Below, in pieces: positions 24,483-34,398 of a DNA stretch of 64,000 nucleotides (within the stretch, counting starts at the first letter, position 1; each line of letters starts with the position of its first letter). A program made the translations under genes and the position numbers. The notes below the pieces were generated by a model. The model was not told where the DNA came from, searched no databases, and worked only from the letters and a program-made list of their open reading frames with translations. The DNA comes from Herbidospora solisilvae (GTDB lineage: Bacteria > Actinomycetota > Actinomycetes > Streptosporangiales > Streptosporangiaceae), in the NCBI RefSeq assembly GCF_009901565.1, contig NZ_WXEW01000015.1:1-64000 (forward strand), written 5' to 3'.

Positions 24483-24677
24483 TTACTTAGCGAGCAGCTT
24501 CTTGATCTTCTTGGTGTCCGCGTCGGACATGACCACGTCGTTCTCAAGCCTGCGCGTGCGGGTGGACGGCTTGTGCTCGAAAAGGTGCTTCCGGTTGGCC
24601 CGGCGGCGCACGATCTTGCCGGAGCCGGTGACCCGGAAGCGCTTCTTCGCACCACTGTGCGTCTTCATCTTCGGCAT
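24483..24677 (-). CDS. rpmI: 50S ribosomal protein L35
   Basis: L35, 64 residues, with the characteristic start [21 protein letters not shown] and the basic motif [13 protein letters not shown]. It is the middle gene of the infC-rpmI-rplT operon, and its ribosome-binding site GGGAGAGAC lies close upstream of the ATG at 24677. Confidence 0.98.
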   Translation of the reverse strand: MPKMKTHSGAKKRFRVTGSGKIVRRRANRKHLFEHKPSTRTRRLENDVVMSDADTKKIKKLLAK

Positions 24678-24713
24678 CTCAGCCGTCTCTCCCTCGTTGT
24701 TCCAAGCCGATCT

Positions 24714-24737
24714 CCCGGCCCCGCGAAGGGGGCCGGG
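24714..24737 (-). promoter_or_regulatory. hairpin in infC-rpmI intergenic region
   Basis: A perfect 9-bp stem CCCGGCCCC/GGGGCCGGG (24714-24722 with 24729-24737) lies in the 130-nt gap between infC and rpmI, about 37 nt before the rpmI start. No T-run follows, so a processing or attenuation element, possibly for L20 control, is more likely than a terminator. This role is inferred. Confidence 0.5.
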
Positions 24738-24807
24738 TAACCGGCGTTCCTGACTCGCAAGAGCCGCGAAGAACGGGCTCCCAGTCTGTGCGTCCGCGCG
24801 GCGGTTT

Positions 24808-25404
24808 TTATTCCTCGGCGGCGACCGTGTCGGCCGCCGAGTCGTCGTCGCGGGTCGCCCGAGCCGCGGCCTTCTCGGCCTTCGCCTCGGCCTTCTTCTT
24901 GTGCGGGCCGATCACCATGATCATGTTTCGGCCGTCCTGCTTCGGCTGCGACTCCACGAAGCCCAGCTCGGTGACATCCTCAGCGAGCCGCTGCAGGAGC
25001 CGGAAGCCCAGTTCGGGACGCGACTGCTCACGTCCGCGGAACATGATCGTGACCTTGACCTTGTCCCCCGCCTTGAGGAAGCGCACGACGTGACCCTTCT
25101 TGGTCTCGTAGTCGTGCGGGTCGATCTTCGGCCGGAGCTTGATCTCCTTGATGATCGTGTGTGCCTGGTTGCGGCGGGCTTCGCGCGCCTTCATGGCCGA
25201 CTCGTACTTGAACTTGCCGTAGTCCATGAGCTTGCAGACAGGCGGGCGTGCCGTCGCCGCGACCTCAACGAGATCGAGGTCGGACTCCTGGGCGAGCTTC
25301 AGGGCGTCGTGGATGGAGACGATGCCGACCTGCTCGCCGTTCGGGCCGACGAGGCGGACCTCGGGGACACGAATACGATCGTTGATGCGGGGCTCGGTGC
25401 TGAT
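24808..25404 (-). CDS. infC: translation initiation factor IF-3
   Basis: IF-3 (198 residues) binds the 30S subunit and checks the start codon. The protein begins at ATC (25402-25404): the frame reads [20 protein letters not shown], the conserved IF-3 N terminus. GGAGG stands 4 nt before it. No ATG, GTG or TTG occurs in frame between the preceding stop and this codon. Starting at the first in-frame ATG (25227) would give 139 residues and delete the N domain. The C domain has [18 protein letters not shown] and [13 protein letters not shown] rare start lets IF-3 limit its own synthesis, as known for infC in other bacteria. The last ~35 residues form an Ala/Lys/Glu tail. Confidence 0.93.
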   Translation of the reverse strand: MSTEPRINDRIRVPEVRLVGPNGEQVGIVSIHDALKLAQESDLDLVEVAATARPPVCKLMDYGKFKYESAMKAREARRNQAHTIIKEIKLRPKIDPHDYETKKGHVVRFLKAGDKVKVTIMFRGREQSRPELGFRLLQRLAEDVTELGFVESQPKQDGRNMIMVIGPHKKKAEAKAEKAAARATRDDDSAADTVAAEE

Positions 25405-25611
25405 GGGACCTCCAAGGGACCTTCGCCTGTGTGTTCGACCATGCCGGAAACACGAATAGACCCCGGCACGTCACGCATGCGGGGCCACTGAGTCCGAGAA
25501 CTCGATTGTGATCCTTGAACCCGTCTGCCTCGCGGCTGATCAGGTGGGAGGAGGACCTCCGCTTGCGCGTCCGGCACGTGCCGGACCGATCGGTTCATGA
25601 GTTTAGCACGA
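25405..25611 (-). promoter_or_regulatory. infC leader region with perfect 18-bp palindrome
   Basis: About 207 nt separate aroE from infC. On the minus strand a -10-like TAAACT (about 25599-25604) sits just after the aroE stop. It is followed by an 18-bp perfect palindrome GTCCGGCACGTGCCGGAC at 25569-25586. Further down, a CCCCG/CGGGG hairpin (around 25461-25485) lies before the GGAGG site. The layout suggests a structured 5' UTR, possibly an autoregulatory leader. No match to a named L20 leader can be claimed. Confidence 0.45.
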
Positions 25612-26412
25612 TTACAACGCCGACTCACCCGCGGTCCGCATGGCCTCCACCGGGACCGGCGACCGCCCGGTCATCAGCTCGACCTGCCGCACCGCCTGGT
25701 GCAGCAACATCGAGAAGCCCCCGACGATCGTCCCGCCCTCCTTCCGCACGGCCTGGGCCAGCTCCGTCGGCCACGGCGAGTAGACGACGTCGAAGACGGC
25801 CCGCGCCCGGGAGGCCTCGACGGCCAGCCCGTCGGCCGCCCCCGAGGGCAGGGTGGAGATCAGCAGATCCACGGATGTGTCGAAACTCTCGAACGCCTGG
25901 ACGTCGACGGACATTCCCAGCCGTTCGGCCACCTCCAGGGTCTCCCCGGCGCGGCGCGGGTCGCGTACCACCAGGGTCGCCTCCGCGAGCCCGAGCTCGC
26001 GCAGCGCGGCCAGCGCCGAGGCGGCGGTGGCGCCGCCCCCGAGGACGGTCGCGCTGGCGGGGGCCGGCACCCCCGCCTCGGCCAGGGCGGCGACGATGCC
26101 GTGGACGTCGGTGTTGGCGCCGTGCCGGGCGCCGTCGCGGAAGATCACGGTGTTGGCCGCGCCGACCTCGACCGCCAGCGGCGCGACCGTGTCGAGCAGC
26201 GGGAACACCACCCGCTTGAGCGGCATGGTCAGCGACAGCCCGGCCCATTCGGGGCCGAGGCCGCCGACGAAGGCGGCCAGTTCCTCCTCCCGGCACTCGA
26301 TCGCGTCGTACCGCCAGCCGGTCAGGCCGAGCGCGGCGTAGGCCGCCCGGTGGAGGTAGGGCGACAACGAGTGGCGGACCGGGAAGCCGAGGACGGCTGC
26401 TCTCTTGTTCAC
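25612..26412 (-). CDS. aroE: shikimate dehydrogenase
   Basis: Reduces 3-dehydroshikimate to shikimate with NADPH (266 residues). It shows the substrate-binding PVRHSLSPYLHRAAY, the catalytic Lys in SLTMPLKRVV, GANTDVHGIVAAL with the catalytic Asp, the GGGATAASALAAL nucleotide loop, and NMVY-like DVVYSPWPTELA. GTG at 26412 is 4 nt after the mltG stop, so it is translated with the mltG/ruvX/alaS group, a linkage common in actinobacteria. Confidence 0.95.
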   Translation of the reverse strand: MNKRAAVLGFPVRHSLSPYLHRAAYAALGLTGWRYDAIECREEELAAFVGGLGPEWAGLSLTMPLKRVVFPLLDTVAPLAVEVGAANTVIFRDGARHGANTDVHGIVAALAEAGVPAPASATVLGGGATAASALAALRELGLAEATLVVRDPRRAGETLEVAERLGMSVDVQAFESFDTSVDLLISTLPSGAADGLAVEASRARAVFDVVYSPWPTELAQAVRKEGGTIVGGFSMLLHQAVRQVELMTGRSPVPVEAMRTAGESAL

Positions 26413-26416
26413 GTGG

Positions 26417-27556
26417 TCAATTCTGGGTGGCGTGGAACTTGTCGCGCAGGCGGACGAACTCGGCCTCGCTGGCGGTGAACTCGGTGACGCCGTTCTCCGG
26501 GTCGGTGGTCACGAAGAACAACCAGTCGCCCTTGGCGGGCTTCAGCGCGGCCTCGATGGCGTGGTCGCCGGGGTTGGCGATCGGGCCGGGCGGCAGGCCG
26601 TCGACCCGGTAGGTGTTGTAGGGCGAGTCGTCGCGGGTCTCCTCGAAGGTCGCGGCGATGCCGTACTTGCCCAGGCCGTACATCGTGGTGGAGTCCATCT
26701 GGAGCTTCATCGGCGGGTTGAGCGCCAGCCGGTTGTAGATGACCCGGGCCACCTTGCCCATGTCGTCGGGGGTGCCCGACTCGGCCTGCACGATGCTCGC
26801 GACGGTCATGATCTCCATCGGGGTGAAGCCGAGCCGCTTCGCCTCGGCGTTCAGGTCGAACTTCTGGGCGGTCTCGTTGAAGCGGTCGGTCATCCGGGTG
26901 AGGATCTCGCTCGCGGTGATGTTCGGCGGCAGCTCGTAGGTCGCCGGGAACAGGAAGCCCTCGGCCCTGCCCTTCGCGTAGGACGGCAGGCCGATGTCGC
27001 CCTTGGCGGCGTCGGCGAACTCCTTGGCGGGGATGCCGGTCGCCTCGGCGAGGGTGTCGTAGACGCGGGTGGCGCGGTAGCCCTCGGGGATGGTCAGGCT
27101 GTCGCGCAGGCGCTTGTCGGGGTCGAGCAGCCCGACGGCGGCGGCGGCCGACATGCGCTTCTTCATCGCGTAGTGGCCGGGCTGGAGCGAGCCGCCCTTG
27201 CCGGCCGCGTCGACGGCCTGGATGAAGGCACGGGCGCTGGCCACGACGTCCTCCTTCTCCAGTTCGGCGGCGACGTCGCCGGCGGAGGCGCCCTCCTCGA
27301 TCACGATGACCACTTCACCGGTGCCAGAGCCGGTGTAGTCGTCGGCCGTCACGGCGTCGCTGACCCACTTGTAGCCCAGGTAACCGCCGCCGCCCAGGAT
27401 GCCGACGATGATCACGATCGCGATCAGGGACGCGGCCGCGCCCTTGCGCCTGGTACGCCGCCTGCGGCGCCGGCTGCGGCTCTGCTGTCGGCGCGAACGC
27501 CTCGGCCCCCCCTCGTCGGAGGCGCCGAGCAAAGAGTCCATGTCGAGGTCGTTCAT
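26417..27556 (-). CDS. mltG: endolytic murein transglycosylase MltG (copy 1)
   Basis: Cuts nascent peptidoglycan strands and sets glycan-strand ends. A cytoplasmic tail of ~45 residues is rich in Arg, then comes one membrane helix (AASLIAIVIIVGILGGGGYLGY), a LysM-like segment and the YceG domain. The catalytic Glu is expected in MTVASIVQAESG, and the family block [15 protein letters not shown] is intact. ATG at 27556 gives 379 residues; a TTG frame to 27610 has no support. It is followed 4 nt later by aroE. A second mltG lies directly upstream. Confidence 0.93.
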   Translation of the reverse strand: MNDLDMDSLLGASDEGGPRRSRRQQSRSRRRRRRTRRKGAAASLIAIVIIVGILGGGGYLGYKWVSDAVTADDYTGSGTGEVVIVIEEGASAGDVAAELEKEDVVASARAFIQAVDAAGKGGSLQPGHYAMKKRMSAAAAVGLLDPDKRLRDSLTIPEGYRATRVYDTLAEATGIPAKEFADAAKGDIGLPSYAKGRAEGFLFPATYELPPNITASEILTRMTDRFNETAQKFDLNAEAKRLGFTPMEIMTVASIVQAESGTPDDMGKVARVIYNRLALNPPMKLQMDSTTMYGLGKYGIAATFEETRDDSPYNTYRVDGLPPGPIANPGDHAIEAALKPAKGDWLFFVTTDPENGVTEFTASEAEFVRLRDKFHATQN

Positions 27557-27677
27557 AGTGCGCTGGCCAATCTCTCGGTAGGACTGGCCTCGCGTCAAGC
27601 GATGCGCCAAACCGAGGGGGGATCAAGCTTCGGTATGGATCTCGGTCCGGCACGCGGACCGTCGGTCATCGTTCGGC

Positions 27678-28769
27678 CTAGTTCGTCCCGAGGTACCTGT
27701 TCAGCTCTTCCCGATATTTCACGAACTCGCCTTCGTTGTCAGTGAATTTGGTGATTCTACGGCCTGGATCTGTAGTGACAAACCAGTACCAATCACCCTT
27801 CGCTGGCTTCAAGGCCGCCCGAAGTGCCTGCTCACCGGGGTTTCCGATCGGACCAGGCGGTAGACCATCGATCCGATAGGTGTTGTACGGAGAGTCGTCG
27901 CGGGTCTCGTCGATGGTCGCGGCGATGCCGTACTTGCCGAGGCCGTACATGGTCGTCGAGTCCATTTCGAGGCGCCCGCCCTTTTTGAGGCGGTTGTAGA
28001 TCACTCTAGCGATCTTGGGATAGTCGTCGTCACGCCCGCCCTCGGCCTGCACGATGCTGGCCGTGGTCACCACGTCGAGGGGGCTCATGCCCTCGCGCGA
28101 GTCGAGTCCCAGGCGGTCGGCGACCCGGCCGAACTGGGCGGCCATGTCGCGCAGCAGGCTCCTGGCGGTGCTCGACGGCTCGACCTCGTAGGTCGCCGGG
28201 AACAGGAAGCCCTCGACCGACTTGGCGTAGGACGGCAGCCCGAGCGCGGCAGGTTGCGCCGCCGCCTTCTCGAACTCGGCGACCGGGACACCGGAGGCGG
28301 CCGAGAGGCGGACGTACACCTCCTTGGCGCGCAGCCCCTCGGGGATGGTCACCCGCCGGGACACCCGCGAGTCGCGGTCGAGCAGCCGGTCGAGCGCGAT
28401 CGAGGCGGACATGCCCTTGTTCAGCCGGTAGTCCCCTGGCCGCAGGCTGCCCGACTTGGCGCGGGCCTCCACCTCCCGGACGAACGCCCCGGAACTGGCC
28501 ACCACCCCCGCCTTGGCGAGCGTCTCGGCGATCTGGACCGCGCTCTCGCCGGGACTGATGCGGACCACGACCGGGCCGGTTCCGGCGCCCTCGAAGTCGT
28601 CGGGTCCCAGAAACGGGCGGGCCAGCGTGTAGAGGCCGACGATCCCGGCGGTCGCCACGGCCGCCAGCCCGGCGTAGACGATCTTCCGGGTGCGGTCGCG
28701 GCGGACCTCGTGGTCGACGGGCTCGGCCTCACCGGCAAGCAGGAACGTGTCCCACTCCTGCGGGCTCAC
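27678..28769 (-). CDS. endolytic murein transglycosylase MltG (copy 2)
   Basis: A 363-residue paralogue of the downstream mltG with one N-terminal membrane helix ([21 protein letters not shown]) and a YceG domain. The catalytic Glu motif [10 protein letters not shown] and [14 protein letters not shown] are kept, so it should be active. Its cytoplasmic tail is short (~28 residues) and not Arg-rich like copy 1. The 3' terminal ~215 bp use many A/T-ending codons (AGA, CTA, TCT, TTG, AAA), unlike the rest of the gene. GTG at 28769 overlaps the ruvX stop as GTGA. Confidence 0.92.
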   Translation of the reverse strand: MSPQEWDTFLLAGEAEPVDHEVRRDRTRKIVYAGLAAVATAGIVGLYTLARPFLGPDDFEGAGTGPVVVRISPGESAVQIAETLAKAGVVASSGAFVREVEARAKSGSLRPGDYRLNKGMSASIALDRLLDRDSRVSRRVTIPEGLRAKEVYVRLSAASGVPVAEFEKAAAQPAALGLPSYAKSVEGFLFPATYEVEPSSTARSLLRDMAAQFGRVADRLGLDSREGMSPLDVVTTASIVQAEGGRDDDYPKIARVIYNRLKKGGRLEMDSTTMYGLGKYGIAATIDETRDDSPYNTYRIDGLPPGPIGNPGEQALRAALKPAKGDWYWFVTTDPGRRITKFTDNEGEFVKYREELNRYLGTN

Positions 28770-29254
28770 CGCTCGGTCCCGGGACTCGTTTCTCCACCGG
28801 GGGGTGGGTCGAGGGGATGACCTGGTGGTTTGCCGGACGCACGCTCGCCGTCGAGGGCGGCCTGGAGCAGCACCACGGCCGCCGCCTGGTCGATGACGTC
28901 GCGCTGGTTCCTGGCCTTGCGGCCGCTCTGGCGCAGGTTGGCCTGCGCGGTCACGGTGGTCAGGCGCTCGTCGTAGAGGCGGACCGGGACCGGCGCGACG
29001 CGGGCGGCCAGCGCCGCCGCGAACTCGCGGGCGGCCCCGGCCGCGTGGGACTCCCGGCCCGACAGGGAGGTGGGGAGGCCGACGACGACCTCGACGACCT
29101 CGTGTTCGGCGACCAGCGCGGCGAGGCGGTCGAGGTCGCCCCTGCCGCGCTTGACCGTCTCGACCGGCGTGGCCAGCAGCCCCGAAGGGTCGCTGCGGGC
29201 CACGCCGATGCGGACCGACCCGGCGTCGACGCCGAGTCGTGTGCCCCGTCTCAT
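28766..29254 (-). CDS. ruvX: Holliday junction resolvase-like protein RuvX (YqgF)
   Basis: A 162-residue RNase H-fold nuclease family protein, linked in other bacteria to pre-16S rRNA 5'-end processing and possibly junction resolution. Motifs are [15 protein letters not shown] with the first catalytic Asp, [31 protein letters not shown] with the Glu, and [13 protein letters not shown] with the last Asp. ATG at 29254 follows alaS by 4 nt. A longer frame to 29371 overlaps alaS and is unsupported. Confidence 0.93.
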   Translation of the reverse strand: MRRGTRLGVDAGSVRIGVARSDPSGLLATPVETVKRGRGDLDRLAALVAEHEVVEVVVGLPTSLSGRESHAAGAAREFAAALAARVAPVPVRLYDERLTTVTAQANLRQSGRKARNQRDVIDQAAAVVLLQAALDGERASGKPPGHPLDPPPGGETSPGTER

Positions 29255-29258
29255 GACG

Positions 29259-31922
29259 TCACAGGCTGGCGTTGATCGCCTCGATGACCGCACGCAGCGC
29301 GTCGTCGACAGCGCCCGCGTTCGTCCCCCCGCCCTGCGCGACATCGTCCTTGCCGCCACCGCCACCCCCAAGTGCCTTGGCGGCGACTCCTACCAGACGG
29401 CCCGCCTTCAGCCCTCGGTCGCGTCCCGCCTCGTTGACAGCGGCGACCACGACGGGACGGTCCGAGGGGACACCGGCGACGACGACCACCGCGGCGCTTC
29501 CGGGGAACCGGCCGCGCACATCGAGAGCGAGTTTACGCAGGTCATCAGGGGTGGTACCAGCAGGCGCGCGGTGCGTTACGACGGAAACGCCCTGGATGTC
29601 CGAGGCCCCGGACGCGAGCTCCCCGGCCACCGCGAGCACCTGCGCCGACCGCAGTCTCTCCAGCTCCTTCTCTGCGTTGCGCAACCGGGTGACGATGCCG
29701 TCGACCCGCTCGGGCAGCTCCTCGGGCCGCGCCTTGAGCGCTCCGCTGAGCTGCGAGACCAGCACGCTCTCGCGGGCCAGGTGGCGGAACGCGTCGAGAC
29801 CCACCAGGGCCTCCACGCGGCGCACCCCGGCGCCGATCGACGACTCGCCGAGCACCTTGATCAGGCCGAGCTGGCCCGAACTGGCGACGTGGGTGCCGCC
29901 GCAGAGCTCGCGCGAGTAGTCGCCGACCTCGACGATGCGCACGACGTCGCCGTACTTCTCGCCGAACAGGGCCAGGGCGCCCATCTTGCGCGCCTCGGCC
30001 TGCGAGGTGTGCAGGACGTTGACCTTGAGGTCGTCGATCAGCGTCGCGTTGACCTCGTCTTCGACGTCGCGCAGCACGCTGACGGGCACCGCGCCGGCCG
30101 AGGTGAAGTCGAACCGGAAACGGCCCGGCGAGTTCTCCGAACCGGCCTGCGCGGCGGTCTCGCCGAGCGCGTTGCGGAAGCCGCGGTGCACCAGGTGGGT
30201 CGCGGTGTGGCTGCGCGAGATCGACCGGCGGCGGTCGACGTCGATCGCCGCGTGGGCGGCGTCGCCGACCTTGACCTCGCCGGAGGTGACCTTGCCGCGG
30301 TGGACGACCAGGCCCGCGATCGGCGACTGCACGTCGACGACCTCGATCTCGCCGTTCTCGACCTTGATGACGCCCTGGTCGGCGAGCTGGCCGCCGCCCT
30401 CGGCGTAGAACGGGGTGCGCAGCAGCACGACCTCGACGGTGGTGCCCGCGCCCGCGACCGGCACCGGCGCGCCGTCGACGATGACGCCGGCGATCTCGGT
30501 GTCGGTGGTCAGGTGGTCGTAGCCGAGGAACTCGACCTTGCCCGCCTTCTCGAGGATCTGGCCGAACACCGAGATGTCGGCGTTGCCGGTCTTCTTCAGC
30601 TTCGAGTCGGCCTTCGCGCGGTCGCGCTGCTCGGCCATCAGGCGGCGGAAGCCCTCTTCGTCGACCTTCAGGCCCTGCTCGGCCGCCATCTCGAGGGTCA
30701 GGTCGATCGGGAAGCCGTAGGTGTCGTGGAGCTGGAACGCCTTGTCGCCCGACAGGACCGACGTGTGCGCCTTCTTGCTCTCGGCGACCGCCGTGTCGAA
30801 GATCGTGGTGCCGGTGCGGAGGGTGCCCAGGAAGGACGCCTCCTCGGCGTCGATCACGCCGTGGATCTGCGCCGCGTCGGCGATCAGGTCGTGGTACTGC
30901 TCGCCCATCGTGCCGATGGTGGTGGCGGTGAGCTCGTGCATGTAGCGCTCCTCGCCCGAGCCGAGCAGGCGCAGGTTGCGGATCGCCCGGCGGAGCATGC
31001 GGCGCAGCACGTAGCCCCGGCCCTCGTTGGAGGGCAGCACGCCGTCGCCGACGAGCATGACGCCCGCCCGCAGGTGGTCGGCGATGACCCGCAGCGACAC
31101 GTCGTTGCGGGCGTCGGCGCCGTAGCGGGTGCCGGTCAGCTCGGCCGCCCGGCTGAGGATCTTGAAGGTGGTGTCGATCTCGTAGATGTTGTCGACGCCC
31201 TGCAGGATCGCCGCCATGCGCTCCAGGCCCATGCCGGTGTCGACGCTCTTGGCGGGCAGCTCGCCGACCACGTCGAAGTCGATCTTCGAGCGGACCGCGC
31301 CGAGCGTGTACTGCATGAAGACGTTGTTCCAGACCTCGAGATAACGGGTCTCGTCGGCGACGGGCCCGCCCTCGCGGCCGTATTCGGGGCCCCGGTCGAA
31401 GTAGATCTCCGAGCAGGGGCCGCCGGGGCCCGGGACGCCCATGTGCCAGTAGTTGTCGGCCAGGTCGCGGCGCTGGATGCGCTCGGCCGGGACGCCGGCC
31501 CGCTTCCAGATCTCGATCGCCTCGTCGTCGTCGAGGTAGACCGTGACCCACATCTTCTCTTCGGGGAACCCGAAGCCGCCCGCGGCGACCGGGCTGGTGA
31601 GCAGCTCCCACGCGAAGGGGATCGCCTGCTCCTTGAAGTAGTCGCCGAACGAGAAGTTGCCGAGCATCTGGAAGAAGCTGGCGTGCCGCGTGGTCTTGCC
31701 GACCTCGTCGATGTCGAGGGTGCGGATGACCTTCTGCGCGCTGGCGGCCCGCTTGTAGGGCGGCTTCTGCTGCCCGAGGAAGTAGGGCTTGAACGGGACC
31801 ATGCCCGCGTTGACCAGCAGCAGCGTCGGGTCCTCTGCGACCAGGCTGGCCGAGGGCACGACGGTGTGCCCGCGCTCTTCGAAGAAGCGCAGGAAGCGGC
31901 GTACGATCTCTGCCGACTCCAT
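29259..31922 (-). CDS. alaS: alanyl-tRNA synthetase
   Basis: AlaRS (887 residues) charges tRNA-Ala. The class II catalytic core begins [18 protein letters not shown] and contains [19 protein letters not shown] and [17 protein letters not shown]. The editing domain has the zinc/His motifs [10 protein letters not shown] and CGGTHV. The C-terminal DHHA1/C-Ala region has a Gly-rich segment ([17 protein letters not shown]). Length is normal. ATG at 31922 is immediately after the DUF6167 gene. Confidence 0.97.
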   Translation of the reverse strand: MESAEIVRRFLRFFEERGHTVVPSASLVAEDPTLLLVNAGMVPFKPYFLGQQKPPYKRAASAQKVIRTLDIDEVGKTTRHASFFQMLGNFSFGDYFKEQAIPFAWELLTSPVAAGGFGFPEEKMWVTVYLDDDEAIEIWKRAGVPAERIQRRDLADNYWHMGVPGPGGPCSEIYFDRGPEYGREGGPVADETRYLEVWNNVFMQYTLGAVRSKIDFDVVGELPAKSVDTGMGLERMAAILQGVDNIYEIDTTFKILSRAAELTGTRYGADARNDVSLRVIADHLRAGVMLVGDGVLPSNEGRGYVLRRMLRRAIRNLRLLGSGEERYMHELTATTIGTMGEQYHDLIADAAQIHGVIDAEEASFLGTLRTGTTIFDTAVAESKKAHTSVLSGDKAFQLHDTYGFPIDLTLEMAAEQGLKVDEEGFRRLMAEQRDRAKADSKLKKTGNADISVFGQILEKAGKVEFLGYDHLTTDTEIAGVIVDGAPVPVAGAGTTVEVVLLRTPFYAEGGGQLADQGVIKVENGEIEVVDVQSPIAGLVVHRGKVTSGEVKVGDAAHAAIDVDRRRSISRSHTATHLVHRGFRNALGETAAQAGSENSPGRFRFDFTSAGAVPVSVLRDVEDEVNATLIDDLKVNVLHTSQAEARKMGALALFGEKYGDVVRIVEVGDYSRELCGGTHVASSGQLGLIKVLGESSIGAGVRRVEALVGLDAFRHLARESVLVSQLSGALKARPEELPERVDGIVTRLRNAEKELERLRSAQVLAVAGELASGASDIQGVSVVTHRAPAGTTPDDLRKLALDVRGRFPGSAAVVVVAGVPSDRPVVVAAVNEAGRDRGLKAGRLVGVAAKALGGGGGGKDDVAQGGGTNAGAVDDALRAVIEAINASL

Positions 31923-31923
31923 T

Positions 31924-32154
31924 TCAGCGGCCGTCCTTTACGTCGTTGGTGATATGTCCGACTGTTCCGAGCCCGTGCCGGGCCCGCAACTCGTTTTCCC
32001 TGCTCGCCGCCATGGCGCGCACGTCGCCGGCGAAGTCGCGCACCTGGTGGGCGGTGCGCCGGGCGACGTGGTCGGGCCTCAGTGACTCCAGTTTGCGCAT
32101 GACCCAGACCGCCAGCGAGGCGCCCAGCGTCATGTAGAAGAGGCGGCGGATCAC
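31924..32154 (-). CDS. small membrane-anchored protein, DUF6167-like
   Basis: A 76-residue protein beginning [21 protein letters not shown], a single N-terminal membrane helix, with a basic cytoplasmic tail. It resembles the DUF6167 proteins found just upstream of alaS in actinobacteria; this is by memory. GTG at 32154 overlaps the DUF948 stop as GTGA, and it ends two bases before alaS. The function is unknown; with the DUF948 protein it may form a small membrane complex. Confidence 0.8.
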   Translation of the reverse strand: MIRRLFYMTLGASLAVWVMRKLESLRPDHVARRTAHQVRDFAGDVRAMAASRENELRARHGLGTVGHITNDVKDGR

Positions 32155-32531
32155 GGCCGCGGCTCCAGCGACTTCCTCCGCCGACCGCGCCGCGACAGGG
32201 CGCCGCGGATGCCGTGGGCGATCGAGGAGACCTTGATCAGCGGCCCGGTCACGACCGTCGAGGCCAGCCCGGTGATCTTGGCGACGTCGTCGCTGACCTC
32301 CTTCACGTTGGAGGCTATCGCCTCCACCGCGACGAGCTGGCGGTTGGTCTCGCTGACCGTGTAGCTGACCTCGTTGAGCAGGGGCACCACTTTGTCGCCG
32401 AGCTCGTTGACGACCTTGGTGGTGGCGGTGAGCAGCCGGGCCAGTTTGATCAGCACGTAGGCCAGGAAGCAGACGAGGATCGCCCAGAACATGGCGACGA
32501 TCAGGCCCGCGACCTCTCCGGCGGTGAGCAT
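32151..32531 (-). CDS. DUF948 membrane protein
   Basis: A 126-residue protein with an N-terminal membrane helix (VAGLIVAMFWAILVCFLAYVLI) and a heptad-rich helical region (LARLLTATTKVVNELGDKVVPLLNE). This is the DUF948 pattern, related to methyl-accepting-like coiled coils. The C terminus is basic (RRGRRRK). ATG at 32531 has GGAGG seven nt upstream. It forms a conserved trio with the DUF6167 gene and alaS. Confidence 0.85.
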   Translation of the reverse strand: MLTAGEVAGLIVAMFWAILVCFLAYVLIKLARLLTATTKVVNELGDKVVPLLNEVSYTVSETNRQLVAVEAIASNVKEVSDDVAKITGLASTVVTGPLIKVSSIAHGIRGALSRRGRRRKSLEPRP

Positions 32532-32634
32532 GGGCGAACCTCCTTGGCGGGGCCCCTGCATGAATGGCAGAAACCCTATCGCGTATTCCAGGTCCGCCTT
32601 CTGCCACGGCGATCGCCGGGCATGCGTGTTCGGG

Positions 32635-33939
32635 TCAGCGTTCGCCGCGCAGGAAGGCGCGCAGCTTCCCCCACCGCTCGGCCACCGGGGCCTCGGCCCC
32701 GTGGGTGGTCGGCTCGTAGTAGCGCCGGTCGCGCAGTTCCTCGGGCGCGTAGTCCTGCCGCACCACGCCGTGGTCGAAGTCGTGGGGGTAGCGGTAGGCC
32801 TCCCCGTGGCCCAGCTTCTTCGCGCCCGGGTAGTGGGCGTCGCGCAGGTGGGGCGGGACCTGCCCGATGTGCCCGGCCCTGACGTCGGCCTGAGCTGCGC
32901 CGATGGCCTTCACCACGGCGTTCGACTTGGGCGCCAGGGCGCAGTGGATGACCGCCTGGGCCAGGTTGATGCGGCCCTCGGGCAGGCCGATGAAGTCGAC
33001 CGCCTGGGCTGCGGCCACGGCCACCTGGAGGGCGGTCGGGTCGGCCATGCCGACGTCCTCGGAGGCGAAGACGACGATCCGGCGGGCGATGAAGCGGGGG
33101 TCCTCCCCCGCCTCGACCATGCGGGCCAGGTAGTGGAGGGCGGCGTCGGCGTCGGAGCCGCGCATGCTCTTGATGAAGGCGCTGATGACGTCGTAGTGCT
33201 GGTCGCCCTGGCGGTCGTAGCGGACGGCGGCCTTGTCGACGGCCTTCTCGACCACCTCGACGGTGACGTCGTCGGCCAGCAGGGCGGCGGCCTCCAGGTA
33301 GGTGAGGGAGCGCCGGGCGTCTCCCCCGGCCAGCCGGACGAGCTGCTCCCTGGCCTCGGGCCGGAGGGTGACCGCGCCGTCCAGGCCGCGTTCGTCGGCC
33401 ACGGCGCGGTCGAGGACGGCGCCGACGTCGTCGTCGGTGAGCGACTCGAGGGTCAGCAGCAGCGAGCGCGACAGCAGCGGCGAGATCACGGAGAAGAACG
33501 GGTTCTCGGTGGTGGCGCCGATGAAGGTGACCCAGCGGTTCTCCACGGCCGGGAGCAGGGCGTCCTGCTGGGCCTTGTTGAAGCGGTGGACCTCGTCGAC
33601 GAACAGCACGGTCTGCCGGCCGGTCATGCCCAGTTCGCGGCGGGCGTTCTCGATGGCCGTACGGACGTCCTTGACCCCCGCCGAGACGGCCGAGACCTCG
33701 ACGAACCGCCGTTTGGTGACGTTGGACACGACGTAGGCCAGCGTGGTCTTGCCGGTGCCGGGCGGCCCCCACAGGAACAGCGACATCGGGGCCTCGCTCT
33801 CGACCAGCCGCCGCAGGGGGGTGCCGGGCCCGAGCAGGTGGCGCTGGCCGATGACCTCGTCGAGGGTGCGCGGGCGCATGCGCACGGCGAGGGGTTCGGG
33901 CGTGTTGTCCCGTGCGGCCGAATCGAACAGGCTCTCCAC
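32635..33939 (-). CDS. rarA: replication-associated recombination protein RarA
   Basis: A 434-residue AAA+ ATPase of the RarA/MgsA/WRNIP1 family, acting at stalled forks. Walker A is [10 protein letters not shown], Walker B is LFVDEVHRF, sensor 1 is [11 protein letters not shown] and the arginine finger lies in LLSRSLL. The MgsA C-terminal domain has [18 protein letters not shown] and [13 protein letters not shown] at 33939 follows an AGGGG stretch. It is 6 nt downstream of the DUF2231 gene. Confidence 0.94.
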   Translation of the reverse strand: MESLFDSAARDNTPEPLAVRMRPRTLDEVIGQRHLLGPGTPLRRLVESEAPMSLFLWGPPGTGKTTLAYVVSNVTKRRFVEVSAVSAGVKDVRTAIENARRELGMTGRQTVLFVDEVHRFNKAQQDALLPAVENRWVTFIGATTENPFFSVISPLLSRSLLLTLESLTDDDVGAVLDRAVADERGLDGAVTLRPEAREQLVRLAGGDARRSLTYLEAAALLADDVTVEVVEKAVDKAAVRYDRQGDQHYDVISAFIKSMRGSDADAALHYLARMVEAGEDPRFIARRIVVFASEDVGMADPTALQVAVAAAQAVDFIGLPEGRINLAQAVIHCALAPKSNAVVKAIGAAQADVRAGHIGQVPPHLRDAHYPGAKKLGHGEAYRYPHDFDHGVVRQDYAPEELRDRRYYEPTTHGAEAPVAERWGKLRAFLRGER

Positions 33940-33945
33940 AAACCC

Positions 33946-34398
33946 CTAGCCTAGGCCCCACACGGCGGTGGCCCCGGTGTGCCCGGCGCGCACGACGTAG
34001 AACGTGACGGCGATGGCGCCGGCCACGGCCAGGACCGACAACACGGTCGTCAGGGTGCCCGTCCGGCCCTTGGAGACGGCCCAGACCAGCACCAGCGCGA
34101 CGACCGCCAGGGCGATCGAGGTGAGCAGCAGCGGGGTGGCGAACGACTCGTGCTCGGCCACCGGCGCGGGGGCCTGCCCGCCGTAGCGCGACTCTTTGAG
34201 CGCCTCGCCGCTCAGCCGGGCGGCGAGCACGCTGATCGGCGCGGCGACGGCCAGCAGCACCACGGCCCAGTCGAGCCGCGCCCGGAACCGGGGCAGCAGG
34301 GCGTAGGCGACGGAGACGGCGGCCAGCAGCGGGGTGAAGACCACGGCGGCGTGGACGACCAGCGGATGCAGGGGGAGGCCGAAAACGGAATCGAACAT
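33946..34398 (-). CDS. DUF2231 membrane protein
   Basis: A 150-residue integral membrane protein with four hydrophobic segments. It starts MFDSVFGLPLHPLVVHAAVVFTP; the paired His residues of the LHPLVVH motif are typical of DUF2231. Function is not established. ATG at 34398 has GGAGATG upstream. It lies 85 nt after the tricorn-like gene. Confidence 0.8.
   Translation of the reverse strand: MFDSVFGLPLHPLVVHAAVVFTPLLAAVSVAYALLPRFRARLDWAVVLLAVAAPISVLAARLSGEALKESRYGGQAPAPVAEHESFATPLLLTSIALAVVALVLVWAVSKGRTGTLTTVLSVLAVAGAIAVTFYVVRAGHTGATAVWGLG

Noticed and set aside
24808-25227. infC as a 139-residue protein starting at ATG
   Set aside because: It would delete the conserved N domain, which is encoded in frame up to an ATC with a good ribosome-binding site.
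25405-25611. A named L20 leader riboregulator before infC
   Set aside because: Hairpins are present but I cannot match a known consensus, and the Firmicutes form is not known to me in this group.
29070-31952. 960-codon plus-strand open frame
   Set aside because: It is the antisense shadow of alaS and ruvX, a usual effect of very high GC3; no domain is recognisable.
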